This document shows positions 25,524 through 33,709 of a stretch of DNA of 64,000 bases, one piece after another (the first letter of the stretch is position 1; every line of letters starts with the position of its first letter). The translations under genes and the position numbers were made by a program. Source of the stretch: Terriglobales bacterium (GTDB lineage: Bacteria; Acidobacteriota; Terriglobia; Terriglobales; Acidobacteriaceae); NCBI GenBank assembly GCA_035573675.1, contig DATMAB010000024.1, positions 43,193-107,192 of the forward strand, given 5' to 3'. The notes under the pieces were generated by a model. It saw nothing but the letters and a program-made list of their open reading frames with translations. It did not search any database and was not told the origin of the DNA.

Positions 25524-27116
25524 TTAGTGCCGGACGCTGCTGCCAGCAGGCTTTCGCGTGGCTGGCGGTATGGTCGGTAAGAGCGCTGCCAAAAGGGCGC
25601 GGCGCAGGCGTGCTGCGGTCCGCTCGTCGAAGCCCTCCATCACCACGACCAGGTCGCCATGTTTCTCGATCCACACCGGGCCTTCTTCCGTCAGCCATTC
25701 GGTCGGGCGGCTCGCCTCTTCCACTGCGCCTTTTTTCTTCACACCGGAAAGCACGGGAGCGGCGCGCTGGTATCGTTCCTCCACTCCCGCTCCATAGAAT
25801 CCGGCGAAGCGGTCAGCCGCCGCGGCACTCGCCCAGCGCGACACGTACACCATGGCCACGGCCGGGGTGGTCGGCACGCACGTCACCGCCTTCAGAATGA
25901 CTCCTGACTTCGACGCGGGCGGTTGGCACGGACCGTCCTTCTTGCGCGCTGCGTAATACAGTCCTGCGCGCCACTGGCGCGCCAGCGCTTCCGCTTCGTC
26001 CGCCTCCTGGCCGTATTCGCGGAGCAGCAGGGCCACGTCGATGGCGCCCACCGAACCAGAATCGTACGGCTCGTACGTCGGCGCGATCAACTCCCGCAGC
26101 TTCGGGACCCTGAGCGGCGCGAACGTCTCGCCCTTCAGATAGCTCTGCGGATTCATCACCTGGTAGCTGTTCTTGGGCGGATCGCGCAGCACGCCGGCGA
26201 ACGCCCGCTCGCGTCCAGCTCGCGTGTCCACCTCCTGCGTGAAGCGCAGGCCCCAGGTGTACGGGAACGCCAGCGACTCCCGCAAGAACATGGGCGCCTG
26301 CTCCAGCACCGCGGTGGGCGCGTTGCTGTTCAACAGCCCGGCGATCTCCGGCGCGGAAAACGGATCGCCCTGGTTGTTGTTGGCCGCCATCCACTTGCGC
26401 GCCGCATCCATCGCGTATTCGATCAGCGACACCATGCCCTGCCCTTCCACCACCGCCGAGCGCGCCACGCTCTCCTCGTCTGCTTCCGCATCGAGGTCGT
26501 CGGGATTCACCAGCCCCGGTTTCGGCGGCCGCGATCCCTGCACCCATTTCTCCAGCGGCACCATCTGGTCCTGCAGCGCGTGCGTCAGTTCGTGCGCCAG
26601 CACCGGTTTTTGCACGGCCGGTTCCACCCAGTCCAGCAGGTATACAGTCTGCGTCTTCATGTCGTAGAAACCCGCTACCTGCTCCTCGAGCAGGTCCAGC
26701 AGGAATCCCCCCAGATCGAACTCGCGCGGCAGCAGCCCGAACTTCTTCAGCACCACCTCGGAGCGCAGCAGGCGCTCCGCGTCCTGGTCCTCCGCCATCC
26801 GCCCGCGGATGTGCTCCCGCACCTGCTCCCGGCTGGCCAGCGCCCGCTTCACCGGATGGCGAACCGGCAAGCCCGTCTGCTCACTCACCAGCGCCATCAC
26901 TTCGTCGACCGACTTGAGAAGCTGCTCGGCCTGCTCCGGCGAGAGGCGCGCATCTTTCGAGGGAGCCGCAGCCGGAGCCGCCGCCGACACCGGCGCATTC
27001 GTGGAAGCCGGAGGCGCCGCGGTCTGCGCTACTGCCGGTGACGCCAGCAGCACTACCAGCAGCCACGTCGCCGCGACCACACCCCACGCGAACCTTTTGC
27101 GTTTCACGATCCGCAC
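25524..27116 (-). CDS. secreted protein with HEXXH metallopeptidase-like motif, paralog 1
   Basis: No named family recognised. The 530-residue protein has an N-terminal signal (WGVVAATWLLVVLLASPAVA), a low-complexity Ala/Pro stretch, then a domain with FGLLPREFDLGGFLLDLLEE, AGFYDMKTQTVYLLDWV, and the motif VLAHELTHALQDQ around residue 175. HEXXH there suggests a zinc peptidase, with a third ligand not identified. About residues 290-350 carry NSYQVMNPQSYLKGE. It is about 30-40% similar by eye to the gene upstream and shares every landmark, so the two are diverged tandem duplicates. Start is GTG 27116, with GTG 27107 as an alternative. Function unknown; secretion is likely. Confidence 0.75.
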   Translation of the reverse strand: MRIVKRKRFAWGVVAATWLLVVLLASPAVAQTAAPPASTNAPVSAAAPAAAPSKDARLSPEQAEQLLKSVDEVMALVSEQTGLPVRHPVKRALASREQVREHIRGRMAEDQDAERLLRSEVVLKKFGLLPREFDLGGFLLDLLEEQVAGFYDMKTQTVYLLDWVEPAVQKPVLAHELTHALQDQMVPLEKWVQGSRPPKPGLVNPDDLDAEADEESVARSAVVEGQGMVSLIEYAMDAARKWMAANNNQGDPFSAPEIAGLLNSNAPTAVLEQAPMFLRESLAFPYTWGLRFTQEVDTRAGRERAFAGVLRDPPKNSYQVMNPQSYLKGETFAPLRVPKLRELIAPTYEPYDSGSVGAIDVALLLREYGQEADEAEALARQWRAGLYYAARKKDGPCQPPASKSGVILKAVTCVPTTPAVAMVYVSRWASAAAADRFAGFYGAGVEERYQRAAPVLSGVKKKGAVEEASRPTEWLTEEGPVWIEKHGDLVVVMEGFDERTAARLRRALLAALLPTIPPATRKPAGSSVRH

Positions 27117-27196
27117 TCTCCCCGACGGAAACCCTCCCGTCTTCTCGATTAGAGCACGAAGTCTTACGGAAGGATGGACAAGGTGGACTCGTTTTT

Positions 27197-27274
27197 GTCA
27201 TTCCGAGTGCGGCAAGGAATCCCTACCCGAGAGCACCTGCCTGGGACAGGAATGCCTCGCCTCGTCGACATGAC
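27197..27274. repeat. REP-like dispersed element
   Basis: It starts GTCATTCCGAGTGCGGCAAG and ends CATGAC, so the outer ends are inverted (GTCAT and ATGAC). Elements beginning GTCATTCCGAG or GTCATCCTGAG are common intergenic repeats in many bacterial genomes. It lies between the two HEXXH paralogs. Confidence 0.5.
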
Positions 27275-27310
27275 GAATCGGGTCAGGGATATTGGTGATG
27301 CGGCTTCGTA

Positions 27311-27332
27311 GAGACGCAGCTTGCTGCGTCTC
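27311..27332. repeat. perfect palindrome with a 10-bp stem
   Basis: GAGACGCAGC, TT, GCTGCGTCTC. The 2-nt loop leaves almost pure hairpin. It is one of several such palindromes in intergenic DNA of this window. Confidence 0.6.
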
Positions 27333-27343
27333 CGGTGGAAGAG

Positions 27344-27357
27344 CGGGCTTCAGCCCG
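27344..27357. repeat. palindrome with CTTCAG centre
   Basis: CGGGCT, TC, AGCCCG. It shares the CTTCAG centre with palindromes at 50096-50115 and 62862-62883. Confidence 0.55.
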
Positions 27358-27366
27358 GTGCCCAGG

Positions 27367-28779
27367 CTACTTCTCAGCCGATAGATGCAGTTCGGGGAAG
27401 AACGCTTCACGCAACCGCCCGGCAGTGTTTTCGTCGAAGCCCTCCAGAACCAACACGCTCTTCTCCGCCACTTCGATCGATACTGGTCCCTCTTCGGTGT
27501 CCCAGCGGTTCATTCCCGCACCCGTCGCTCGCTTGTAGCGCTTGCGGACCGCAGTCGAATACGCTGCCGCGAATCGTTCCGCGTCTTCCTCGCGCTCCCA
27601 GCGCGACAGGTACGCCAGGCCCAGCGACTCAGGCGCCGCTTCTCCGCTGCCGCTCGGCGCCGCCGTGTAGTAGAACCCGCCCCGCCACCGCTTCCACATC
27701 TTTCCCGCCAGGCGGTCGCCCGCGAACTGTTTCAGGAAGGCGTGCACCTCGAGCGCGCCCATGGCGCCCACGTCGAAGTCCTGCCAGGCCGGCCCCAACG
27801 CGCGGTCGATGTCCGGCACGCGTAGCGGCTCGAAGCGCTCGCCCGCGAGATACCGCCGCGGCTCCATGATCTCGAACGTGCTGCGCGGTGGTTCAGCCAG
27901 CGCCCGCGCAAAGGCCAGTTCGCCTCCTCCGTGGAATTGCAGCTCGGCGAGGAAGCGCAACCCGTACTCAGACGGAAACGACAGCAGTTCGCGTACGTAC
28001 AGCGGCGCCTGCCGCAGGGCCGCACGCCGCGGCCGGTCGTGGAAAATAGCGGTGAACTCCGGCGAGTACTCAACGGCGCGTCTGCTGGCCGCCGAGGCCG
28101 CATTCCACACCTGCGCTGAAGCCACTGCGTATTCCGCCGCCACCCGCATCGCCTGCGCTTCGATCAGCGCCGCGCGCGCCGCGGCCTGCTCCTGCGCTTC
28201 GACTTCGGCTTGTGCGTCGTCCCCCTCCCGCGCTCGCAGCCACTCTTCCAGTCCCACTGCCTGGTCTTGCAGCGCGTGAGTCAGCTCGTGCGCCAGCACC
28301 GGACGCTGCGCTGCCGGCCGCACCCAGTCCAGCAGAAAGACCGTCCGCCGGCGGGCATCGTAGAAGCCCGCCAGATCTTCGCCCGCCGCTTCCACCAGGA
28401 ACCGTTCCAGATCGAAGTCGCGCGGCAGCAACCCCAGCCTTTTCAAAACCACCTGCTTCCGTCGGAAGCGCTGTCCGTTCTCTTCCAGGCGCAGCTTCAG
28501 GTGGCGTTGTGCCTCGGCCCGATCCGCCAGTTCTCGTCCGACACGGTGCTCGATGGGCAGGCGCGTGCGCTGGCTCACCAGGCCCAGCACCTCATCGACG
28601 GAACGGAAGAGTTCCTCGGACTGGCGCAGCGGGATGCGGCTCGCCTCCGGCGTCGACGGTCCCAGCGTCTCCGTCTCCGCCGGTGCGACCAACGACTGCT
28701 GTGCCCCCGCGCCCGTGGCTACAACCAGCTCCAGGGCCAGCACGATCCCCACGACACACGCGGCTCTGCCTGCCGCCAT
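27367..28779 (-). CDS. secreted protein with HEXXH metallopeptidase-like motif, paralog 2
   Basis: Diverged tandem copy of the 25524-27116 gene. The 470-residue protein has a signal peptide (VVGIVLALELVVATGAGA), EELFRSVDEVLGLVSQRT, LGLLPRDFDLERFLVEAA, AGFYDARRRTVFLLDWVRPA, and VLAHELTHALQDQAVGLEEW near residue 165. The central part has FEIMEPRRYLAGERFEPLRV, equivalent to a block in paralog 1. Both C-terminal parts share a VLVLEGFDENTA / VVVMEGFDERTA motif. A metallopeptidase role is plausible from HEXXH but not shown. The gap of 250 nt between paralogs holds repeats only. Confidence 0.75.
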   Translation of the reverse strand: MAAGRAACVVGIVLALELVVATGAGAQQSLVAPAETETLGPSTPEASRIPLRQSEELFRSVDEVLGLVSQRTRLPIEHRVGRELADRAEAQRHLKLRLEENGQRFRRKQVVLKRLGLLPRDFDLERFLVEAAGEDLAGFYDARRRTVFLLDWVRPAAQRPVLAHELTHALQDQAVGLEEWLRAREGDDAQAEVEAQEQAAARAALIEAQAMRVAAEYAVASAQVWNAASAASRRAVEYSPEFTAIFHDRPRRAALRQAPLYVRELLSFPSEYGLRFLAELQFHGGGELAFARALAEPPRSTFEIMEPRRYLAGERFEPLRVPDIDRALGPAWQDFDVGAMGALEVHAFLKQFAGDRLAGKMWKRWRGGFYYTAAPSGSGEAAPESLGLAYLSRWEREEDAERFAAAYSTAVRKRYKRATGAGMNRWDTEEGPVSIEVAEKSVLVLEGFDENTAGRLREAFFPELHLSAEK

Positions 28780-28923
28780 GTCTTCCCCCTCGACCTCGGA
28801 AGGGCCTGCGCGCGTGTCCCTTCAGAACACACTCGCTCAGGCTGCGGCAAATTTCGGTAAGATACAGTGGAAGTGGGCGCCTCCCACCCCCATTGAGCCG
28901 GGGCTTATAGCACAGGTTCGCTT

Positions 28924-29409
28924 ATGTCGGAAGCGGATTCTCGCCGGCAAGCCGCGGAATTTTTCCAGCAGGCTTACGAAAAGCAGGCCGCGGGCGAGTT
29001 CGACGAAGCCATCGAGCTGTACACCCGCTCCATTGAAGCTTTCCCCACCGCTGAGGCCTACACCTTCCGCGGCTGGACCTACTCCTTCAAAGGCGAGGTG
29101 GACCGCGCCATAGAAGATTGTCTGGAAGCCATCAAAGTGGACCCCGAGTTCGGCAACCCCTACAACGACATCGGCGCCTACCTGATCGAGAAGGGCCGGC
29201 TGGAGGAAGCCATCCCCTGGTTTGAGAAGGCCATCGTCGCGCCCCGCTACCAGGCCCGTTGCTATCCCCACTTCAACCTGGGACGCGTCTACGAGCGCCG
29301 CCGCAACTGGAAGAAAGCCGCTGAGTGCTACCACCGCGCCTGGGAGGAAAACCACCAGTACGCCGCCGCCTTGAGCGCCTTCCGGCGATTGCAAGCCATG
29401 TGGAACTAG
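28924..29409 (+). CDS. tetratricopeptide-repeat protein (161 aa)
   Basis: A cytoplasmic all-helical protein made of about four TPR units: QQAYEKQAAGEFDEAIELYT, AYTFRGWTYSFKGEVDRAIE, NPYNDIGAYLIEKGRLEEAI, and FNLGRVYERRRNWKKAAECY. No signal peptide or catalytic domain is present. It probably mediates protein-protein contact; the partner is unknown. It stands alone on the plus strand, and its stop overlaps the end of the converging secreted gene by 4 nt. A TAAGAT at 28858-28863 could be part of its promoter. Confidence 0.85.
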   Translation: MSEADSRRQAAEFFQQAYEKQAAGEFDEAIELYTRSIEAFPTAEAYTFRGWTYSFKGEVDRAIEDCLEAIKVDPEFGNPYNDIGAYLIEKGRLEEAIPWFEKAIVAPRYQARCYPHFNLGRVYERRRNWKKAAECYHRAWEENHQYAAALSAFRRLQAMWN

Positions 29410-30527
29410 TGAGGATGCGAGTTGCTGGGCGCCAAGGAGCCTTCGCCGGCAGTCGGGTAGATTTCCAGCCAACCGTCCCTTAGCAGTGCCAAGCGGGAGC
29501 CATCAGGCGAAAGCGCAACTCGAGCCCGTTGCTTTGGAAACGGCTTGAGAACTAGGTCCCACGCCTTACGTGCATGAGCAAGGTCGTATACGAGAAGCCT
29601 TTGCCGGGAAGCGCGCGCCATCCCCAGCTCCTGAAGAAACCCAGTCTTCATCTTGGTAAGTACAAGGGCGAGGTAGTTTCCGTTGCGGGAGACAGCAGCG
29701 TCCAGTTCGTTCTCAAAATGCTCGTATTTGTCCAGAGGCTCTCGATGCCGAATCGTGCCATCCACGTCCATGATCAGGAACTCAAAGCATCCGAACCAAA
29801 CCAAGGGCTGGTTTACAACGAGAACTGAATCGCTTGCAAAGAATGGCTTCGGTTCGCACCACTGTTCTTGGGGTACGTAGATTGTCTGCGGCTCCTGCCG
29901 AAAGCGGTGAATCTGTAGGAACCATTGGTCGTGCCCCTCTTCATGCAAAACTGCAACAGCAGAATCGGAGACGGTGGAATAGATGGTGCAGGGAGCAACC
30001 CACGTCGCAACTTCTTTCAAGCTTATGGCTTGTAGAACAGTGCTCTCGCAGGAACGCGAACTGAGGCCGCGGTCAGAGACAAGCAGGGTTCTTCCACTGG
30101 GTGAGACCGCTACTGCAGCTTCTCCGATATCTCGTCTTCGAAGTGGCTCCAGGCCGCTGGAATACAGCGTCAACTCGTCGCCCGAATCTATGAGGAACTT
30201 GTCGTCAGGCCCCTGCATGAGCTTGAAGCTGGAGCTCACCTGCCAGTCCAATTTTCGAATTAGTTTTCCATCCTCGGCTCGCAATAGCGCCAGTGTTGCT
30301 GGTCTTTGTCCAATCCTGCGCACAAATTCCGAAAACGCCACGACGATTGTGTCTGAATCGAGAAAGGCAACGTATCCTGTCTCATTCCAGATTAGGTCTG
30401 GAGGACGGTTGGCCGGATCAAGGTAACCGAATTGCTTCAGATCGATTCTGCTTATTGGCCTTGGCGCCGTTTGCTGGGCGCCGAGCTGTACGACTGCAAC
30501 CACAGTCAGAAGGAGGACGACTGTCAT
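29406..30527 (-). CDS. secreted protein of unknown function, propeller-like
   Basis: The start at 30527 gives MTVVLLLTVVAVVQLGAQ, a signal peptide; a longer frame to 30623 overlaps the dehydrogenase gene and hides it. The 373-residue product has repeated segments with a WD/propeller feel: VAFLDSDTIVVAFSEF, AAVAVSPSGRTLLVSDRG, YLALVLTKMKT, and RVALSPDGSRLALLRDG. No catalytic residues are recognised. Base composition is clearly less GC-rich than in neighbours, which could mean more recent acquisition or weak selection. Ribosome binding is weak. It may be a periplasmic beta-propeller; that is inference. Confidence 0.65.
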   Translation of the reverse strand: MTVVLLLTVVAVVQLGAQQTAPRPISRIDLKQFGYLDPANRPPDLIWNETGYVAFLDSDTIVVAFSEFVRRIGQRPATLALLRAEDGKLIRKLDWQVSSSFKLMQGPDDKFLIDSGDELTLYSSGLEPLRRRDIGEAAVAVSPSGRTLLVSDRGLSSRSCESTVLQAISLKEVATWVAPCTIYSTVSDSAVAVLHEEGHDQWFLQIHRFRQEPQTIYVPQEQWCEPKPFFASDSVLVVNQPLVWFGCFEFLIMDVDGTIRHREPLDKYEHFENELDAAVSRNGNYLALVLTKMKTGFLQELGMARASRQRLLVYDLAHARKAWDLVLKPFPKQRARVALSPDGSRLALLRDGWLEIYPTAGEGSLAPSNSHPH

Positions 30528-30567
30528 CCGCCACCCGCCTAGGACAAACTTTGAATCGTCCGCCACG

Positions 30568-31623
30568 TTAGCTACTCGCGTGCATCGAACTCGCGATCCA
30601 CTCCCCACATTCTCGTGTACCAAGGCTCCCGCCCACGTCTTCGGTCGTTTTCTTCTGTCTCACCGCCTCGAGCACCGCGGCTTCGATGGCATCGGCCTCG
30701 CGCGCCATCCCCAAATGTCGCAGCATCATGGCCGCGGTCAGGATCGCCCCCATCGGATTGGCCACGTTTTTCCCCGCCAACGGCGGTGCCGAGCCGTGCA
30801 CCGGCTCGAACATGGACGTCCTCCCCGGATGGATGTTTCCGCTCGCGGCCATCCCCAGCCCGCCGGCCAGAGCCGCGCCCAGGTCGGTCAGGATGTCGCC
30901 GAACATGTTGTTGGTCACGATCACATCCAGTTGCTCGGGATTCTTCACCATCACCATGGCCAGCGCGTCGGCCAGCATGTGCTGCGCCTCGATGTCGGCG
31001 TATTCCTTCGCCACTTCCTTGAAGGTCCGTTGCCACAGCCCGTGCGCGAAAGTCAGTACGTTCGACTTATCCGCCATCAGCACGCGCTTGCGCCCGTGGG
31101 CCCGCGCGTATTCGAAGGCATAGCGGATCACCCGCTCCACGCCCTTGCGCGTGTTCACGTCTTCGTTGATGGCGACCTCATCCGGCGTCCCCTGCTTGAA
31201 CACCCCGCCCATGTCCACGTACAGGCCCTCGGTGTTCTCACGGATCACGACGAAATCGATATCCGCCGGCTTGCGGTCCCTCAGCGGAGAGAGCGATTCG
31301 TCTAACAACTTCACCGGACGCACATTGGCGTAGAGGTCCAGCCGGAAGCGCATGCCCAGCAGGATTTCCCGGGCGTGCACGTTCGAAGGCACCCGTGGAT
31401 CGCCGAACGCGCCCACGAAGATGGCGTCGAAATCGCGCGCCAGCATCTCGTAGCCGCCCGGCGGGACGGTGGTGCCGTCCTTCAGGTAGCGTTCCGCACC
31501 CCAGTCGAGCTCGGTGAACTCCATCGCTGCGCCCGCGGCGCGCATGACCTTCAGCGCCTCGGCCACCACTTCCCTGCCGATCCCGTCACCGGCCAGCACC
31601 GCGATCTTCTTGTTTGCAGCCAC
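30568..31623 (-). CDS. isopropylmalate/isocitrate dehydrogenase-family enzyme
   Basis: NAD(P)-dependent beta-decarboxylating dehydrogenase, 351 residues. GTG 31623 gives AANKKIAVLAGDGIGREVV, the family N-terminus. Substrate-site residues are in MRFRLDLYANVRPVKL, VVIRENTEGLYVDMGG holds the conserved Glu-Tyr region, and the metal-binding aspartates are in NNMFGDILTDLGAAL. The C-terminus has EPVHGSAPPLAGKNVANP. The loop GAFGDPRVPSNVHAREILLG differs from the usual LeuB GAVGGP sequence and resembles tartrate- or other 2-hydroxy acid dehydrogenases. leuB is possible but no leu genes are near, so no symbol is given. Confidence 0.85.
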   Translation of the reverse strand: MAANKKIAVLAGDGIGREVVAEALKVMRAAGAAMEFTELDWGAERYLKDGTTVPPGGYEMLARDFDAIFVGAFGDPRVPSNVHAREILLGMRFRLDLYANVRPVKLLDESLSPLRDRKPADIDFVVIRENTEGLYVDMGGVFKQGTPDEVAINEDVNTRKGVERVIRYAFEYARAHGRKRVLMADKSNVLTFAHGLWQRTFKEVAKEYADIEAQHMLADALAMVMVKNPEQLDVIVTNNMFGDILTDLGAALAGGLGMAASGNIHPGRTSMFEPVHGSAPPLAGKNVANPMGAILTAAMMLRHLGMAREADAIEAAVLEAVRQKKTTEDVGGSLGTRECGEWIASSMHASS

Positions 31624-31775
31624 GGCGCTGAAGATACCAGCTTCACCGTCCTTCGTCACACGTCAATTGGAGAAGCCGTCATCCTGAAGTTGGAGGACTC
31701 CCGCGCGCCCTCGCCCGCACGGGAAACCTCCGCGAACGATCGGGGGGGTCGGTCGGTTCGCCTTGCAACTTTCGC

Positions 31776-31803
31776 TTGACATCTCGCATCAGTTTGTTAT
31801 AGA
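31776..31803 (+). promoter_or_regulatory. promoter with consensus -35 and near-consensus -10
   Basis: TTGACA at 31776-31781, a 16-nt spacer, then TATAGA at 31798-31803. It is the best sigma-70-type promoter seen in the window. It precedes a 180-nt leader with direct repeats in front of ygfZ. Confidence 0.7.
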
Positions 31804-31830
31804 CTGTCAACGATGGTTATCGGATTGTGA

Positions 31831-31927
31831 TAACTGCTTTGTTTTCAAAGACCGGGGACCTAACCCGTTTGTCCTCAAAGATCTGGCCGGACCTCGGTCC
31901 GTAACTCGCTGATTTTCAAAGACCAGG
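31831..31927 (+). repeat. three degenerate direct repeats in the ygfZ leader
   Basis: Units begin at 31831 (TAACTGCTTTGTTTTCAAAG), 31861 (TAACCCGTTTGTCCTCAAAG) and 31902 (TAACTCGCTGATTTTCAAAG), each followed by A(C/T)C and a G-rich stretch. Spacing is 30 and 41 nt. They lie between the TTGACA/TATAGA promoter and a small hairpin (AGGGGG, GCCTA, CCCCCT at 31932-31948). The whole interval 31660-31983 has no gene. Confidence 0.6.
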
Positions 31928-31965
31928 GTATAGGGGGGCCTACCCCCTCTTCCCCGCTCCTTGGC

Positions 31966-31971
31966 TATAAT
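31966..31971 (+). promoter_or_regulatory. possible second -10 element (TATAAT) directly before ygfZ
   Basis: TATAAT ends 12 nt before the ATG at 31984. Transcription from it would give a near-leaderless mRNA. Confidence 0.4.
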
Positions 31972-31983
31972 CAAGAGTTGGCC

Positions 31984-33042
31984 ATGCCGCGCACGCCCTA
32001 CCTGTACGACAAATTGGCTGCCGCCGGCGCTCGTTTCGGTGAGTACCGTGGTTACGAAACCGCAGCCTCATTCGGCTCGCCGGCCGCGGAGTACGCCGCC
32101 TTGCGCACGAGCTGCGGCCTTTTCGACCTTGCCTGGCGCGCCGGCTTCACGGTGCGCGGCGAAGACCGCATTCGCTGGCTCAACGGCATGGTCACCAACA
32201 ACGTCCGCGACCTCGCCCCGAACCATGGCGTCTACAGTTTCCTGCTCAACCCACAGGGCCACATCCTGGGCGACATGCTGGTGTTTCACCGCGGCGACCA
32301 TCTGCTCATTGAGACCGATGCCGAGCAGGCCCCCAAACTGCGCGAACTGCTCGACAAGTACATCATCATGGACGACGTCGAACTCGGCGACGCCGAGCCC
32401 GTCTGCCGTCTCGGCCTGGAGGGCCCTAAGGCGGGAGAAATCCTGCGCCGCGTCGGCGTGAACCCCGAGGGTCTTCAGTCGCTCGAAATGCGGAACACAG
32501 AAGAAAGCCCCTTCCGTTGCACGCTGGTTCGGTCCGCCCCCCCCTCGGGTTACGAAATCTGGCTGGCCCCGGAGAACGCGGCCGCGGCCTTCGATGCGCT
32601 GATTTGTGCCGGTGCCGCTCCGGTCGGATTCGAGGCGCTGGAGATCTGGCGCGTTGCGCAGGGCATCCCGCGCTACGGCCTCGATATCCGTGAGCGCGAC
32701 CTGCCCCAGGAAACCGAGCAGCATCAGGCGCTGAATTTCGCTAAGGGCTGCTACGTCGGCCAGGAGATTGTGGAGCGCATCCGCTCCCGCGGCCAGGTGC
32801 ACCGCAAGTTCACCGGCTTCGTCATCAGCGGCCCTGCGCCCGCACCCGGAACCAAGGTCTCCGCCGCGGGTAAGGAGATCGGCGAAATCACTAGCGTCGC
32901 CCGCATACCGGCGTCGAACGGCAGTTCACGCACGTTGGCTCTCGGCTATATCCGCCGCGAGGCGGCCAAGTCGGGCGCGACGCTGCAGGTGGACGGCGCC
33001 GAGGCAACAATAAGCGATCTGCCGTTCCAGGAGGCCCCATAG
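31984..33042 (+). CDS. ygfZ: YgfZ/GcvT-like folate-binding Fe-S cluster assembly protein
   Basis: Tetrahydrofolate-dependent protein that supports assembly or repair of certain Fe-S enzymes, in the cytoplasm. The 352-residue product has GCVT-type folds (LFDLAWRAGFTVRGEDRIRW, GVYSFLLNPQGHILGDMLVF) and the YgfZ signature NFAKGCYVGQEIVERI with its conserved Cys near residue 260. ATG 31984 is chosen over TTG 31978 because AAGAG lies at the right distance. A DUF1844 gene, a PhnP-like hydrolase and ribF follow on the same strand. True aminomethyltransferase (GcvT) is longer-spaced and lacks the KGCYxGQE motif. Confidence 0.9.
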   Translation: MPRTPYLYDKLAAAGARFGEYRGYETAASFGSPAAEYAALRTSCGLFDLAWRAGFTVRGEDRIRWLNGMVTNNVRDLAPNHGVYSFLLNPQGHILGDMLVFHRGDHLLIETDAEQAPKLRELLDKYIIMDDVELGDAEPVCRLGLEGPKAGEILRRVGVNPEGLQSLEMRNTEESPFRCTLVRSAPPSGYEIWLAPENAAAAFDALICAGAAPVGFEALEIWRVAQGIPRYGLDIRERDLPQETEQHQALNFAKGCYVGQEIVERIRSRGQVHRKFTGFVISGPAPAPGTKVSAAGKEIGEITSVARIPASNGSSRTLALGYIRREAAKSGATLQVDGAEATISDLPFQEAP

Positions 33043-33044
33043 CT

Positions 33045-33133
33045 CGAATTGGTGATTTTTGTAATTTGGTAATTTCGCTTCGGACGTGAGCAAATTACCC
33101 GATTACCAAATTTCCCAATTACTCAATTCACCT
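33045..33133 (+). repeat. AT-rich low-complexity inverted/tandem repeat
   Basis: The interval between ygfZ and the DUF1844 gene is built of variants of AATTTGGTAATT and AATTACC (for example AAATTACCCGATTACC and AAATTTCCCAATTACTC). The left half is roughly the reverse complement of the right half, around a GC-rich centre. It stands out from the GC-rich surroundings. Confidence 0.55.
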
Positions 33134-33709
33134 ATGTCCGAAAAAAGGAAACAACCCGAGTTTGTGGTCACCGACCGGCGCAAGTTCACCACCGACGGCG
33201 AGCGCCGCGAGCCGGATGCTGCGCCGGAAGCCGCTCCTGTAGTGCCGGCTCCTCCGCCGGAGGAATCCAAGCCTGCCGCCCCGCGCAGCGCCGCCGCGCC
33301 GCCTGCGTCCGCTCCGGAGACGCCGCCCCCGCCCACCGCCGCCGAGCAGGCCTCCAGCCGCGATGCCTACCAGGCCTCCGGCCGCCGGCTTGATCCCTAC
33401 ATGGACTTGCGCGGCCGTCGCCCCGAAGACTTCCAGATGACCTTCGAGAAGCTCGTGGCGTCGCTCTACATGACCGCGCTCATGCAGCTCGGCCTGATGC
33501 ATGAGGAAGGACGCCGTCCCGTCGCCGATCTGGTCGGCGCCCGCCAGACCATCGACACGCTCGGCGTGCTCGAGGAGAAGACACGCGGGAATCTCAGCCC
33601 CGAGGAAAAGAACCTGCTCGAGCATTCGCTCTACGAGCTCCGCATGGCCTTCGTCGAGGTCACCCGCCATTTCACGCAGGCGCCGCCCGGAGGCGAAGCC
33701 GCCTCGTGA
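33134..33709 (+). CDS. DUF1844 domain protein
   Basis: The 191-residue protein starts MSEKRKQPEFVVTDRRKF. Residues about 25-85 are Pro/Ala-rich and probably disordered. The C-terminal helical domain (MTFEKLVASLYMTALMQLGL, then ARQTIDTLGVLEEKTRGNLS) matches DUF1844, whose function is unknown. It has no catalytic motif, signal peptide or membrane segment. Its TGA overlaps the GTG start of the next gene (GTGA), so translation is coupled to the metallohydrolase. A start at 33086 lies inside the AT-rich repeat and is rejected. Confidence 0.85.
   Translation: MSEKRKQPEFVVTDRRKFTTDGERREPDAAPEAAPVVPAPPPEESKPAAPRSAAAPPASAPETPPPPTAAEQASSRDAYQASGRRLDPYMDLRGRRPEDFQMTFEKLVASLYMTALMQLGLMHEEGRRPVADLVGARQTIDTLGVLEEKTRGNLSPEEKNLLEHSLYELRMAFVEVTRHFTQAPPGGEAAS

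Noticed and set aside
30568..31659. Start of the dehydrogenase gene at GTG 31659
   Set aside because: GTG 31623 gives the standard family N-terminus directly before the GDGIG motif; the extra 12 residues are not typical.
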